Notes: generated by a model from the letters alone, not told the origin. 64,000 nt of DNA from CAIVPM01 sp964477265 (GCA_964477265.1 CAYZDJ010000004.1:160416-224415); one strand, 5' to 3'. Shown: positions 53,539 to 62,801, numbered from the stretch's first letter. Translations and numbers: made by a program.

Positions 53539-53622
53539 CTCACAGATAACACAAATAGCACAGATATTTTAGAGCAATATAGATTATTAGTTTTTATCTG
53601 CGTTATCTGTGCTATCTGTGAG
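53539..53622. repeat. Palindrome upstream of GxxExxY gene
   Basis: CTCACAGATAACACAAATAG... (53539-53567) pairs with ATCTGCGTTATCTGTGCTAT... (53596-53622). The stem is about 27 bp with a few mismatches. It ends 13 bases before the chosen ATG. Confidence 0.75.
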
Positions 53623-53635
53623 CGAATTTAATTTT

Positions 53636-54019
53636 ATGGGGTTAAATGATTTAACTTATAAAGTACGAGGTGCTTTTTTTGAAGTGTATAATCAATTAGG
53701 TCCTGGGCTTTTTGAAAGTGTTTACGAAAAGGTTTTGATGAAAGAGTTTGAACTGCAAGGTATCAAAGCAAAAAGTCAGGTTATTTTGCCAGTTGAGTAT
53801 AAGGGGGTGCATTTAGAATTGGGATTTAAAATTGACATTATAGTTGAGGGTAAAGTAATAATTGAGATAAAGTCTGTTAAAGAATTGGAAGATGTGCATA
53901 AAAAGCAACTATTAACATATTTAAAGCTTAGTGAAATACAGGTTGGGTTTTTAATCAACTTCAACACTGCATTTTTAAAAGATAAAGAATCGATAATAAG
54001 AATTATTAATGGATATTAA
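53636..54019 (+). CDS. GxxExxY protein (PD-(D/E)XK nuclease-like)
   Basis: A 127-residue protein of the GxxExxY family, named for the motif GLFESVY (residues 24-30). A nuclease-like core follows: Asp in FKIDIIVEGKVIIEIKS gives the D...ExK pattern of the PD-(D/E)XK superfamily. The ATG at 53636 starts the conserved MGLNDLTYKVRGAFFEVY; an upstream GTG at 53609 lies inside the palindrome and is rejected. It sits between two nearly identical palindromes. Function is unknown. Possible involvement in the spread of these palindromes is inference only. Confidence 0.82.
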   Translation: MGLNDLTYKVRGAFFEVYNQLGPGLFESVYEKVLMKEFELQGIKAKSQVILPVEYKGVHLELGFKIDIIVEGKVIIEIKSVKELEDVHKKQLLTYLKLSEIQVGFLINFNTAFLKDKESIIRIINGY

Positions 54020-54049
54020 TTACTCTCACAAATAATATTTATTATATGT

Positions 54050-54125
54050 CTCACAGATAGCACGGATAACGCAGATAGTAAAATCAATTTCAGAAAATAT
54101 CTGTGTTATCCGTGCTATCTGTGAG
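54050..54125. repeat. Palindrome downstream of GxxExxY gene
   Basis: CTCACAGATAGCACGGATAA... (54050-54077) pairs with TATCTGTGTTATCCGTGCTA... (54098-54125) with one G-T mismatch over 28 positions. It is a close copy of the palindrome at 53539-53622 and ends 32 bp before the FadN-like ATG. Confidence 0.8.
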
Positions 54126-54157
54126 CGAAAAATTTCTGTGAGCCAAAAAAAAATTCT

Positions 54158-56533
54158 ATGAACAGAAGCATAAAAAAAGTAGCAGTATTAGGTAGTGGTG
54201 TTATGGGCAGTAGAATTGCTTGTCATTTTGCAGGCATTGGTGTGCAGGTTTTGTTGTTGGATATTCAGCCCAAACAAGAAGAAGGTAAAAAGTTTGATGT
54301 TAACAAAATCGTTAATGATGCTTTGGCTGCTGCTATCAAAAGCAATCCAAGCCCTGTGTTTACAAAAGATGTGGTAAAGAGAATTACTACTGGCAACTTC
54401 ACAGACAATATGAAAGACATTGCCACTTGTGATTGGATTATTGAAGTAGTGGTTGAAAGGCTTGATATCAAGCACCAAATTTATGAGCAGGTTGAGCAAT
54501 ACAGAAAGCTTGGAACCCTTATCACATCTAATACTTCAGGCATTCCCATTCATTTGTTGTGTGAAGGTAGAAGCGAAGATTTTAAGCAACATTTCTGTGG
54601 CACACACTTCTTCAATCCACCAAGGTATTTAAGGTTGTTGGAAATTATTCCTACGCCACATACTAAGCAAGAAGTTGTTGATTTTTTAATACATTATGGC
54701 GATGTGTTTTTAGGAAAGACGACTGTATTGTGTAAAGACACACCTGCTTTTATAGCTAATAGAATTGGCGTGTTTAGCATTATGAGCATCTTTCATATAA
54801 TGGATAAATTGAGTTTAACAATTGATGAAATTGATGCTTTAACAGGACCTATAATTGGTCGTCCAAAATCTGCAACATTCAGGACTGCTGATGTTGTAGG
54901 CATTGACACTTTGGTAAAGGTTGCTAAAGGTGTTGAACAAAGTTGCCCTGATGATGAAGCAAAAAACATTTTTGAAATTCCAAGTTGGCTGAATAAAGTT
55001 GTTGAGCATAATTGGTTAGGCGATAAAACCAAGCAAGGATTTTTTCAAAAACAGCCACAAAGCCACGAAGGCAAAAAGGAAATTTTTACTTTGGATTTAA
55101 AAGAAATGATTTATAAGCCAAGGGTAAAAACAAAGTTCACTTCTCTTGAAGCTGCCAAGCCTATTGATGATTTAAAGTCAAGGATAAAAACTTTATGTAC
55201 AGCAACAGATAAAGCTGGTGAATTTTATCGCCAGTTTCATTACTCTTTATTTTCTTATATCTCACATCGTATTCCAGAAATTAGTGATGAATTGTACAGG
55301 GTTGATGATGCAATGAAAGCTGGCTTTGGTTGGGAAATTGGTGCTTTTGAAACCTGGGATGTTTTAGGTGTTGCCAAAACTGTTGAAGCTATGAAAGCTG
55401 CTGGTTACAAGGTTTCTGCGTGGGTGGATGAAATGCTGACAAATGGTAATACATCTTTTTATAAAATTGAAAATGGCAAGAAATTATTTTATGATATAGT
55501 TTCAAAATCTTACAAAAACATTTCATCACAAGAATCATTTTTAATACTAAAAAATAACAGCGATAAGGTAGTCTGGAAAAACAGCAACTGCACTTTGTAT
55601 GATATTGGTGATGATGTTGTGGGGCTAGAATGGAACACCAAAATGAACACCATTGGTGGTGAGGTTTTGGAAGGAGTAAATAAATCCATTGCCATTGCAG
55701 AAGAGAAGTTTAAAGGACTTGTTATTGCAAATGATGGAGCCAACTTTAGTGCAGGTGCCAATGTGGGAATGATTTTTATGTATGCGATTGAGCAGGAATA
55801 TGACGAGCTGGATTTTGCTATTCGTATGTTTCAAAACACAATGATGCGTTGCAGGTATAGCAGCATTCCTGTGGTTACTGCACCACAAGGTTTAACGCTT
55901 GGTGGTGGCTGCGAAATGAATTTGCACGCAGATAAAATTTGTGCTGCTGCCGAAACTTATATTGGTTTGGTGGAGTTGGGTGTAGGCTTAATTCCTGGTG
56001 GTGGTGGCACCAAAGAATTTGTATTAAGAGCTAGTGATGATTTGCATAAAGATGAACCCGAAACCAATACCTTAAAAGAAAGGTTTCTGGCAATAGCTAC
56101 TGCAAAGGTTGCTACCAGTGCGTTTGAAGCTTTTGATATGGGCATATTAAAACAAGGCAGGGATGAAGTGATAATGAATGTGGATAGAAGGATTGCTGCT
56201 GCCAAGCAAAGTGTTTTAGACTTGCATAATGCTGGTTATACAATGCCCACCAAACGCAATGATATAAAGGTTTTGGGGCGTAGTGCATTAGGTGCATTGT
56301 ATGCTGGCATCAATGGAATGTGGCGTGGTAACTATGCAACAGACCACGATGTTGTAGTAGCAAAAAAGCTGGCTTATGTAATGTGTGGTGGCGATTTAAG
56401 TGAAGCTCAAAATGTCAGCGAACAATATTTATTAGATTTAGAAAGGGAAGCATTTCTTTCTCTTTGTGGTGAAAGAAAAACTTTGGAGAGAATACAAAGT
56501 GTGTTGAAGACTGGTAAGCCTTTAAGGAATTAG
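54158..56533 (+). CDS. 3-hydroxyacyl-CoA dehydrogenase/enoyl-CoA hydratase (FadN-like)
   Basis: A 791-residue bifunctional beta-oxidation protein. The N-terminal NAD domain begins VAVLGSGVMGSRIACHFA (Gly-rich motif at about residues 10-17), and HFFNPPRYLRLLEII and the IANRIGVF segment belong to the dehydrogenase. The hydratase/isomerase-like part is at the C-terminus: NDGANFSAGANVG, PQGLTLGGGCEMNLHAD and VELGVGLIPGGGG. This domain order (dehydrogenase first) is that of FadN rather than FadB. It oxidises fatty acyl-CoA intermediates in the cytoplasm. The thiolase and acyl-CoA dehydrogenase partners are not next to it. Spacing to the palindrome at 54050-54125 is 32 bp. Confidence 0.9.
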   Translation: MNRSIKKVAVLGSGVMGSRIACHFAGIGVQVLLLDIQPKQEEGKKFDVNKIVNDALAAAIKSNPSPVFTKDVVKRITTGNFTDNMKDIATCDWIIEVVVERLDIKHQIYEQVEQYRKLGTLITSNTSGIPIHLLCEGRSEDFKQHFCGTHFFNPPRYLRLLEIIPTPHTKQEVVDFLIHYGDVFLGKTTVLCKDTPAFIANRIGVFSIMSIFHIMDKLSLTIDEIDALTGPIIGRPKSATFRTADVVGIDTLVKVAKGVEQSCPDDEAKNIFEIPSWLNKVVEHNWLGDKTKQGFFQKQPQSHEGKKEIFTLDLKEMIYKPRVKTKFTSLEAAKPIDDLKSRIKTLCTATDKAGEFYRQFHYSLFSYISHRIPEISDELYRVDDAMKAGFGWEIGAFETWDVLGVAKTVEAMKAAGYKVSAWVDEMLTNGNTSFYKIENGKKLFYDIVSKSYKNISSQESFLILKNNSDKVVWKNSNCTLYDIGDDVVGLEWNTKMNTIGGEVLEGVNKSIAIAEEKFKGLVIANDGANFSAGANVGMIFMYAIEQEYDELDFAIRMFQNTMMRCRYSSIPVVTAPQGLTLGGGCEMNLHADKICAAAETYIGLVELGVGLIPGGGGTKEFVLRASDDLHKDEPETNTLKERFLAIATAKVATSAFEAFDMGILKQGRDEVIMNVDRRIAAAKQSVLDLHNAGYTMPTKRNDIKVLGRSALGALYAGINGMWRGNYATDHDVVVAKKLAYVMCGGDLSEAQNVSEQYLLDLEREAFLSLCGERKTLERIQSVLKTGKPLRN

Positions 56534-56558
56534 AGTGTGATAACGATATAAAATAACA

Positions 56559-56585
56559 AAGCCACTAAACATAGTTTAGTGGCTT
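56559..56585. terminator. Convergent hairpin after FadN-like gene
   Basis: AAGCCACTAAAC and GTTTAGTGGCTT form a perfect 12-bp stem with a three-base loop between two convergent genes. No long T-run follows, but position fits a bidirectional terminator. Confidence 0.75.
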
Positions 56586-56608
56586 GTTGTTCCAAGTTTA
56601 AAACACCC

Positions 56609-58336
56609 TCAACCCTTAGTTTTAAGCTTAGTTACTTTGTCTTTTTCAAAGACTATCAAGAATTCTCCATTTTCGTAAATTTCAGTATCTGCTCCTTTAC
56701 GTGCATCGTAGGTTGTAAATTTTCCGTTAGATAAATCTATCACCACCTGGTCGCTTTTATCAGTAGCATAAAAAGCCATTCCACTATTAACTGTTGTCAG
56801 GTCTCCTTTTTTGGTTCTTACTGCCCAGTTCTTTTTTCCATCGCCACATAAGTGGCTGCTTACTCCCTTTGTGCAAACAATAATAGCATCGTTGCCCAAT
56901 CTGAAAATTTGTTCTGTACCCTTAATGTCATCGTCTTTCACACTTACTTCATATTTCTCTGCCCCTGTTTCTGGGTTAAGGTTGTAAAGCTCTTTACCAC
57001 TGGCAACAATTAATTCGCCATTATATACAAATGCGTTGGTAACCCCTTTTGAAAACCTTTCGCTACGCCAGATAAACTCGCCATTGGTTGCATCTAAAGC
57101 CTCAACACCAAAGGGTCCAAAATCTTTATAATATTTAACCTTACGATAAGTTGAAATACTAAAACTTGACATTCCACCAAAACCACCTGTGCTTGTTTTG
57201 TTTTCTACAATGCCTTGCACCTGTGCCCAGCCACCAATTTGTATAACTATTTTATTGCCTACTTTATAAAGGTTTGGGGCAATGGTTAGTTTTTTAAGTT
57301 CCTTGCTTTTCCAAATCAGTTTACCTGTATTTAAATCGTACTTGCTTACATATTGATTGCTTTTGCTTTGCATATCAAAAACATAAACATCATTGCCATC
57401 AATTAATGGGTCTGCCACAGCACCATATACTGCACTTCTTATCATTTTACTTCCCTGATAGCCGCTTCCAATTCCACTTCTTACTTCCTTCATTACTTCC
57501 TCACTGTGTGTTACTCCCCAAATTAAACTGCCATTATTGTAATCATACATCTGCAAGCCCTGTAGTGTAAGCATCAGTTTATCTCCATTAATTATTTTCA
57601 TTTGAGCCAGGATTTTGCCAGTGGCAATTTCTTTTTCAACAGCACCTTTAATATCTGTCTGCCAAAGGATGTCTCCATTTTTAACACTGAATTTTGTAAG
57701 TTGAGATTTGAATGCACCAAAGCCTGCAGCCAATTTTCCTAATCCACCAAGCAAACCCTCACCAGCAGCACTTGGGTTGTAGTTTAACGCAGTTATACTA
57801 TTATCGGCAGAGTTATAAATGTATTTTGCCAAAGAACCTTTAAAGCCTTGTGTTTCCCAAACCTCTTCACCTGTTCTGGCTTTAATCATATGAAATGCTT
57901 TTTTACTGGCAATGGCAAACATTCCCAACTCTGGAATATAGGCCACAGAACCTGCTGTTATGCCTTCATATTTATCGCTATTCCAAAGCATATTTCCATT
58001 TTCTGCATCAATCACAGCCATTTGGTCTTTGCCTCCCTTTCTGTCAAAAAGGAAAATAGATTTTGCTTCCCACATAGGAATTCTTTCATCAACTTTTTTA
58101 AGCAAACCACCACTTAGTTCTTTAAATTCTTTTGTCCATTTTGTTTTACCAGTGTTGGCATCAATCAAAGTCATTTCCTTTTCGCTGCTGCTTATAATAT
58201 TTCCACTTTCTTCATCCAGTTCATTTTTTTCGCATTTGTGTTCAAGCTTGGTTTCCCAAACGCTTTTCATTTCTGCTTGTGAGTAGCTAATTATAGAAGC
58301 TACAGATAAAGCAATTGGTAGTAGTAACTTTTTCAT
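56609..58336 (-). CDS. Secreted PQQ-like beta-propeller protein
   Basis: A 575-residue protein with a signal peptide (MKKLLLPIALSVASIISYSQ). The mature chain has repeated blades with the pattern D-x-x-T/N-G-x-x-x-W (DANTGKTKWTK, DAENGNMLWNS, SVKNGDILWQT, DLNTGKLIWKS, DATNGEFIWRS), the PQQ-binding-like quinoprotein repeat. About seven or eight blades are expected. No metal or PQQ ligand pattern of true dehydrogenases is obvious, so it is more likely a structural or sensing propeller. It lies 30 bp downstream of a second propeller-type gene on the same strand. Confidence 0.82.
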   Translation of the reverse strand: MKKLLLPIALSVASIISYSQAEMKSVWETKLEHKCEKNELDEESGNIISSSEKEMTLIDANTGKTKWTKEFKELSGGLLKKVDERIPMWEAKSIFLFDRKGGKDQMAVIDAENGNMLWNSDKYEGITAGSVAYIPELGMFAIASKKAFHMIKARTGEEVWETQGFKGSLAKYIYNSADNSITALNYNPSAAGEGLLGGLGKLAAGFGAFKSQLTKFSVKNGDILWQTDIKGAVEKEIATGKILAQMKIINGDKLMLTLQGLQMYDYNNGSLIWGVTHSEEVMKEVRSGIGSGYQGSKMIRSAVYGAVADPLIDGNDVYVFDMQSKSNQYVSKYDLNTGKLIWKSKELKKLTIAPNLYKVGNKIVIQIGGWAQVQGIVENKTSTGGFGGMSSFSISTYRKVKYYKDFGPFGVEALDATNGEFIWRSERFSKGVTNAFVYNGELIVASGKELYNLNPETGAEKYEVSVKDDDIKGTEQIFRLGNDAIIVCTKGVSSHLCGDGKKNWAVRTKKGDLTTVNSGMAFYATDKSDQVVIDLSNGKFTTYDARKGADTEIYENGEFLIVFEKDKVTKLKTKG

Positions 58337-58366
58337 ACGTGTAGTTTTGAGTGTGTTAGAAAATTA

Positions 58367-59830
58367 TTATAGTTGGAACGTATATCTGAATTTTATTCTT
58401 CTCTCTTTTATCAATCCAATGTCAAACTCCTGCTTCCTTATTAAATCTTTTAAAGTGTTTTGCATAGGAATGTTTGTTTTATCATCGCTTTCACAAAAAA
58501 CAGTTTGCACCAAACCCTTGGGGCCAACAAGTGTTATATCCATAATATAATCTCCTGTTATTCCTGCTTTTTTAATGTCTTTTGCAAGTTTAGAGTTTGC
58601 ATCTTCCAAAGTTTTGTCAAGCATTGAATCTGCCTTTTGTGCTAACTCATCTTCGCTTGCACCTGCTGCTTTTTTAAAATATTTTTTTACGATGTTGTAG
58701 TCCCATTCAAACAAATGTTTTTCGTAATATACATATGCTAAAGAACTATTGGTTGCCATTGCAACAGGCGTAAACATTGTTGAGTTTTTAAACATTTTAT
58801 AGCGTGTTTCAAAAACTGAATAGTCGCTTGTGTTTGTGGGGTCTTGTATGCGAACTTGTTTTAACATACCAATATTGCCACCAGCAAAAAGGCTGCTCAC
58901 TTTACCACTCACGATATTGGTTTTGCAATAATTCCCTTTTATACCAAAGGTTTTATCAATCTCGCCTGTTTGCAAATTCACTCTTTGATAAACATAAGGA
59001 TTAGGGTTTGTGCCATGCTCTTCACCAGCCAACTGCATTTGCAGATAAACATATTTTTCCTCATCATCAAATTGCATATTTGTTACAACATCAACCTCAT
59101 CATCGCTAACGGCTATTGGTGTTTTTAAATCATTTGCACTAAAAATTACTAATACTTTTTTTGCACGATAAGCATTCTTTAATTCAGTTCTTCTACGTAC
59201 TACAGATGGAATATTTTTCATAGCATCTTTATCTGCATCCCAGCTTTCTACAATGTATTTACCACTTGGACTAATGGCAGCAAATTCATTTTCATCTACT
59301 GGTATTGATTTTGTTTCTTTAGCTGTTGTTAAATCATAATACTTAAAGCCATCCTTATCACTTATAAATGCTGTGTTGCCTGAAACGCTTACAGCAAAAG
59401 CATTTGATGCAGAAATAATAACCTTGCCTGTGGCTGCATCAAGCACACAAACATCATCTGTATTTTGCCAGCTTTTGGGGTATTTGGAAAATAAAACGGA
59501 ACGAGTTTTAATTGTTGTAATCTTAAATCCTTTTACCACTATATACTTTCCATCTTTACTGAAGTGCAAAACTGAACCAGTTTTTAACCCTGGTATATCT
59601 GTATTCTTCCATATCATTTTTGTTTTACCTTTTACAGATACATCAAACAAATAAGCTTTGCCCCAATAACCAGCAAGGCATAATGATTTATTATCTGGGC
59701 TTATAGCAATATCTGTTATAACATTGGTTATGCTTTCTGGCTCTAAATCTGTTAAGCCTGGCTCGTATTGTTTTTGAGCAATACTTATGAATAATAGAAA
59801 ACAAAAAAATGTAGTTAGAATTGGTTTCAT
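58367..59830 (-). CDS. Secreted WD40-like propeller protein
   Basis: A 487-residue protein with a signal peptide (MKPILTTFFCFLLFISIAQ). Repeats of the type ITDIAISPDNKSLCLAGYWGKAYLFDV and VLHFSKDGKYIVVKG, with F/ISPDGK-like and Y/FDL strand pairs, read as WD40-like beta-propeller blades to about residue 370. A helical stretch with DELAQKADSMLDKTLEDANSKLAKDIKKAG follows, then a small beta domain. Function unknown. The neighbouring PQQ-like propeller gene follows on the same strand, suggesting a co-expressed pair outside the inner membrane. Confidence 0.72.
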   Translation of the reverse strand: MKPILTTFFCFLLFISIAQKQYEPGLTDLEPESITNVITDIAISPDNKSLCLAGYWGKAYLFDVSVKGKTKMIWKNTDIPGLKTGSVLHFSKDGKYIVVKGFKITTIKTRSVLFSKYPKSWQNTDDVCVLDAATGKVIISASNAFAVSVSGNTAFISDKDGFKYYDLTTAKETKSIPVDENEFAAISPSGKYIVESWDADKDAMKNIPSVVRRRTELKNAYRAKKVLVIFSANDLKTPIAVSDDEVDVVTNMQFDDEEKYVYLQMQLAGEEHGTNPNPYVYQRVNLQTGEIDKTFGIKGNYCKTNIVSGKVSSLFAGGNIGMLKQVRIQDPTNTSDYSVFETRYKMFKNSTMFTPVAMATNSSLAYVYYEKHLFEWDYNIVKKYFKKAAGASEDELAQKADSMLDKTLEDANSKLAKDIKKAGITGDYIMDITLVGPKGLVQTVFCESDDKTNIPMQNTLKDLIRKQEFDIGLIKERRIKFRYTFQL

Positions 59831-59967
59831 TCTGTCATCAATTACAGGACAAAGATGACTTTACGAAAAAATTATGCAATACCCTGAAAAGGGTATTTTA
59901 AATAAATGACTATTCTAAACTGAGAAAATAGATGTATAAATAAAAATAAAATCTTTGCAAGGTTAAC

Positions 59968-60708
59968 TTACCTTTTCTCAAGCATCCACCACATTCTTTT
60001 ACGTGGCTTTATGGTAAAGTTTTGGTTAATATAAATTGATATGTGTTGCATAGCTTCATCATAGTCATCAGTAAGCAAAAGGTATTTTAAATCTTCCTTT
60101 GATATGGTGCCTTCTTCTTCCATCATTTTTATATAGTTCATTAAAGGCTCGTAATATTTTTTGCCAAACAACACCACCGGAAAGCTATAAATCATTTTTG
60201 TTTGAATAAGTGTAAGCGTTTCAAACAACTCATCCATGGTGCCCCAGCCACCAGGAATAATTATGAAGGCATAAGAATATTTTACTAGTAATGTTTTCCT
60301 TACAAAAAAATAATCAATGGTTACGCTTTTATGTAAATAGGGATTTTCGTGTTGCTCAAATGGCAGCTTTATATTTATGCCCACGCTTGTTCCTCCATTT
60401 TCAAATGCACCTTTATTGGCAGCTTCCATTGCACCAGGCCCACCACCAGTTAAAGTTACAAACCCCATTTGTGCAATACGTTTTCCAAACTCTTCAGCCA
60501 TTGCATAATATTGATGTTCAGGTTTAAATCTTGCACTGCCAAAAACAGTAATGCAGGGGCCAGCAAAATGCAAAGCCCTGAAGCCTTTTATAAATTGCCA
60601 CAGCACATTGCAGGCAAATAAAAATTCGTTTACCCTTGGTCTGGCACCATCTAAATATACATTGGATTGCGATGGGATAATTCTTTTTATTTCTGGTTTT
60701 TTTTCCAA
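59968..60708 (-). CDS. LOG family protein (TIGR00730)
   Basis: A 246-residue Rossmann-like protein. The motifs VTLTGGGPGAMEAANKGAFENGG (about residues 79-101) and PGGWGTMDELFETLTLIQ (about 152-169) are the paired GGGxxGxM and PGGxGTxxE signatures of LOG proteins. Such enzymes release cytokinin-like bases from nucleoside 5'-monophosphates; in bacteria without plant association the physiological substrate is usually AMP or unknown. The N-terminal extension (about 45 residues before the fold) is present in the longer bacterial subgroup. It is divergent from the heme A synthase gene. Confidence 0.88.
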   Translation of the reverse strand: MEKKPEIKRIIPSQSNVYLDGARPRVNEFLFACNVLWQFIKGFRALHFAGPCITVFGSARFKPEHQYYAMAEEFGKRIAQMGFVTLTGGGPGAMEAANKGAFENGGTSVGINIKLPFEQHENPYLHKSVTIDYFFVRKTLLVKYSYAFIIIPGGWGTMDELFETLTLIQTKMIYSFPVVLFGKKYYEPLMNYIKMMEEEGTISKEDLKYLLLTDDYDEAMQHISIYINQNFTIKPRKRMWWMLEKR

Positions 60709-60853
60709 GCTAAAATACTATTTGCTACAAACTTAATAATGTAGTTAGTCTGTAGAAATTAAATTTAAAATAAGGGCTTGCAGAAACCACTGAATACACG
60801 AAAAATATTCTGCGATTTTAGCATATTCTGCCAGAGAATATTATTTATTATAC

Positions 60854-60881
60854 TTGCCACAAACAACAAATAATACATTTG
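60854..60881 (+). promoter_or_regulatory. Promoter of the heme A synthase gene
   Basis: TTG at 60854-60856, 17 bp, then TACATTTG at 60874-60881. Both parts fit the Bacteroidota TTG/TAnnTTTG consensus. The -7 box ends four bases before the ATG, so the transcript would have almost no leader. Confidence 0.55.
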
Positions 60882-60885
60882 CCAA

Positions 60886-61950
60886 ATGGAAAATATTGAT
60901 GGGATAAATAATAGAAATAACAAAATAATTGCCACATGGATTTTTTGTGGAGTAGCAATGATTGTTGTGCAAGTTTTACTTGGTGGCATTACTCGTTTAT
61001 CGGGTAGCGGCTTGTCCATTACAGAATGGAAACCAATTATGGGTTTTATACCACCTCTTAACGAAACACAGTGGCAGCAAGCGTTTGAAAAATATCAACA
61101 CATTGCACAGTATAAATCTCTTAACAGCCATTTTACTTTAGGCGACTTTAAACAAATATTTTTTTGGGAGTGGTTTCATCGTGTGTGGGCAAGGGTGTTG
61201 CTTGGTGTTGCTTTTGCTGTTCCATTTGCTTATTTTTATTTTAAAAAAATGATAACTAAGCAAATGATTAATCCATTAATAACATTGGTTTTATTGGGTG
61301 CAATTGAGGGTTTAATTGGATGGCAAATGGTAAAGAGTGGATTGAATGATGAGAATGTTTATGTTAGCCATTTAATGCTTTCGTTTCATTTTATTTCAGC
61401 AATGTTTATTGCTAGTTATGCAATGGTTTTTGGGTTAAGTTTAGTAACTAGTAATACGCAAAAAATTATAAACCCATCTTTAAAAAAATATACTATTACA
61501 CTTATTGTTTTATTAGCTGTGCAGCTTATTTATGGTGCATTTATGGCTGGCTTAAAAGGTGCTAATGCTGCACCAACATGGCCAAGCATTAATGGGCAAT
61601 ATTTCCCCAATTTTTTTGCAAATGGAATAATAAATGGCTTGTTCTTTAATATAATTGGCGTTCACTTTATACATCGCACACTGGCATATATCATTTGCAT
61701 AGCAATAATTATTTGGTGGCTTAAGGCAAAAAAAACAGCAATAACCAATGCCTTTTCAAAATGTAAAAACCTGCCATTAATATTGGTTATATTGCAGGTT
61801 GCTTTAGGCATTGCTGCAATACTATTAAGCCCTAAAATTGTATTGGGCAGCTTTGGTGTTTTTGAGTGCCTTGCCTTGATGCACCAACTTGTAGGAATGT
61901 TGCTATTGCTAAGTTTGGTGAGTAGTGTGTATTTAATAAAAAGGAAATAA
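60886..61950 (+). CDS. ctaA: Heme A synthase (CtaA/COX15 type)
   Basis: An integral membrane enzyme of 354 residues with eight predicted helices, converting heme O to heme A for aa3-type oxidases. GGITRLSGSGLSITEWKPIMGFIPPL (about residues 33-58) is the signature N-terminal loop, and FFWEWFHRVWARVLLG (about 90-105) and FIHRTLAY carry heme-binding His residues. The COX15-like length and motifs are normal. No other oxidase assembly gene is adjacent. The first in-frame ATG is nearly at the promoter, as noted for the regulatory site. Confidence 0.93.
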   Translation: MENIDGINNRNNKIIATWIFCGVAMIVVQVLLGGITRLSGSGLSITEWKPIMGFIPPLNETQWQQAFEKYQHIAQYKSLNSHFTLGDFKQIFFWEWFHRVWARVLLGVAFAVPFAYFYFKKMITKQMINPLITLVLLGAIEGLIGWQMVKSGLNDENVYVSHLMLSFHFISAMFIASYAMVFGLSLVTSNTQKIINPSLKKYTITLIVLLAVQLIYGAFMAGLKGANAAPTWPSINGQYFPNFFANGIINGLFFNIIGVHFIHRTLAYIICIAIIIWWLKAKKTAITNAFSKCKNLPLILVILQVALGIAAILLSPKIVLGSFGVFECLALMHQLVGMLLLLSLVSSVYLIKRK

Positions 61951-62007
61951 TTAAGTAATATCTTTAACTCTCTAGCATTTATTTCAAAAAACATTACTTA
62001 GAAAAGA

Positions 62008-62556
62008 TTATCTGTTGTTTCTTGTTAATGTGTCAAGCATTGTTTTAAAAGCAGGGTTTGTCCAAACTTGACCTCCATAAATTTTCTTAACAACGGTTGA
62101 ATCAGACAATATGTATGTCACTGGTAAAATTTCTGGTACTTTAAATAATGTAGTGTCAGAAATAAAATAGCATTGTAAACCCCATTTATTCTCCTCAACC
62201 AGTTTTTGTTGTTTATGAAGAGAGTCAAATGAAACATTGATAAAATTAACTTTTGGATACATTTTTGATAATTGCTCAAAACTTGGTTGCTCTTTTATAC
62301 AAGACACACACCATGTAGCCCAAAAATTTATTAATGTTATGTTTTTTAAATTAATAGTATCTGATTTGTTTGAATGAACATTAAGTGCTATAAATTTTGA
62401 TGAAATTAACTTATACGAACTATCGTTGTTTGTTACTTTATTAATTTTATCAAATTTATCAAGCATATATGTAACACCAGTTGCTACCTTGATAATATTA
62501 TACAGAACGATTATAATTACAAAAAAAAATATTATAACTATCCATTTTTTGTTCAT
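62008..62556 (-). CDS. TlpA-like membrane-anchored thioredoxin
   Basis: A 182-residue protein with one N-terminal membrane helix (residues 5-24) and an extracytoplasmic thioredoxin fold. The redox motif WCVSC has Cys83 and Cys86 in NFWATWCVSC, followed by QPSFEQLSKMYPKVNFINVSFDS; a cis-Pro occurs at ILPVTY. It belongs to the TlpA/ResA-like group that reduces or exchanges disulfides in the periplasm. It lies downstream of a Cys-rich lipoprotein and a small membrane peptide gene on the same strand, which suggests the lipoprotein could be its client. Confidence 0.82.
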   Translation of the reverse strand: MNKKWIVIIFFFVIIIVLYNIIKVATGVTYMLDKFDKINKVTNNDSSYKLISSKFIALNVHSNKSDTINLKNITLINFWATWCVSCIKEQPSFEQLSKMYPKVNFINVSFDSLHKQQKLVEENKWGLQCYFISDTTLFKVPEILPVTYILSDSTVVKKIYGGQVWTNPAFKTMLDTLTRNNR

Positions 62557-62586
62557 TGGTCTAAATATAAAGTTGAATTATTATAA

Positions 62587-62619
62587 AAGAGGGGTTATAT
62601 TTTTAATAACACCCTCTTA
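62587..62619 (-). terminator. Imperfect hairpin before TlpA-like gene
   Basis: AAGAGGGGTTAT and ATAACACCCTCTT pair with one bulge around a seven-base loop. It separates the small membrane peptide gene from the TlpA-like gene and may weaken or end transcription between them. Confidence 0.55.
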
Positions 62620-62623
62620 ATTA

Positions 62624-62797
62624 TTAACTATTTATTTTTTTATGTTTTTTAAGTAATATAATAACTGATACTAAAAGTGAAATTAATATTGGTATAACCA
62701 TAATAACAGCGATTGTAGAATCTTTAATTATTGTACCTAAAATAATTGTTAAAATTAGTGCAATACATAACAAAATAAATTTAAACTTAATACTCAT
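62624..62797 (-). CDS. Small two-helix membrane peptide (57 residues)
   Basis: An ATG at 62797 opens a 57-residue frame ending at 62624. The product begins MSIKFKFILLCIALILTIIL, has a short polar turn (KDSTI) and a second hydrophobic segment (MVIPILISLLVSVIILL), and ends KKHKKINS. It therefore reads as two membrane helices with a basic cytoplasmic tail. No family is recognised. Its start lies five bases after the stop of the Cys-rich lipoprotein, a spacing that supports a real, coupled gene. Size and basic tail recall holin-like or immunity-type peptides, but that is speculation. Confidence 0.55.
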   Translation of the reverse strand: MSIKFKFILLCIALILTIILGTIIKDSTIAVIMVIPILISLLVSVIILLKKHKKINS

Positions 62798-62801
62798 ATA
62801 A

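Noticed and set aside
53609..53635. Upstream GTG start for the GxxExxY gene
   Set aside because: The added residues come from the palindrome and lie before the conserved MGLNDLTY opening.
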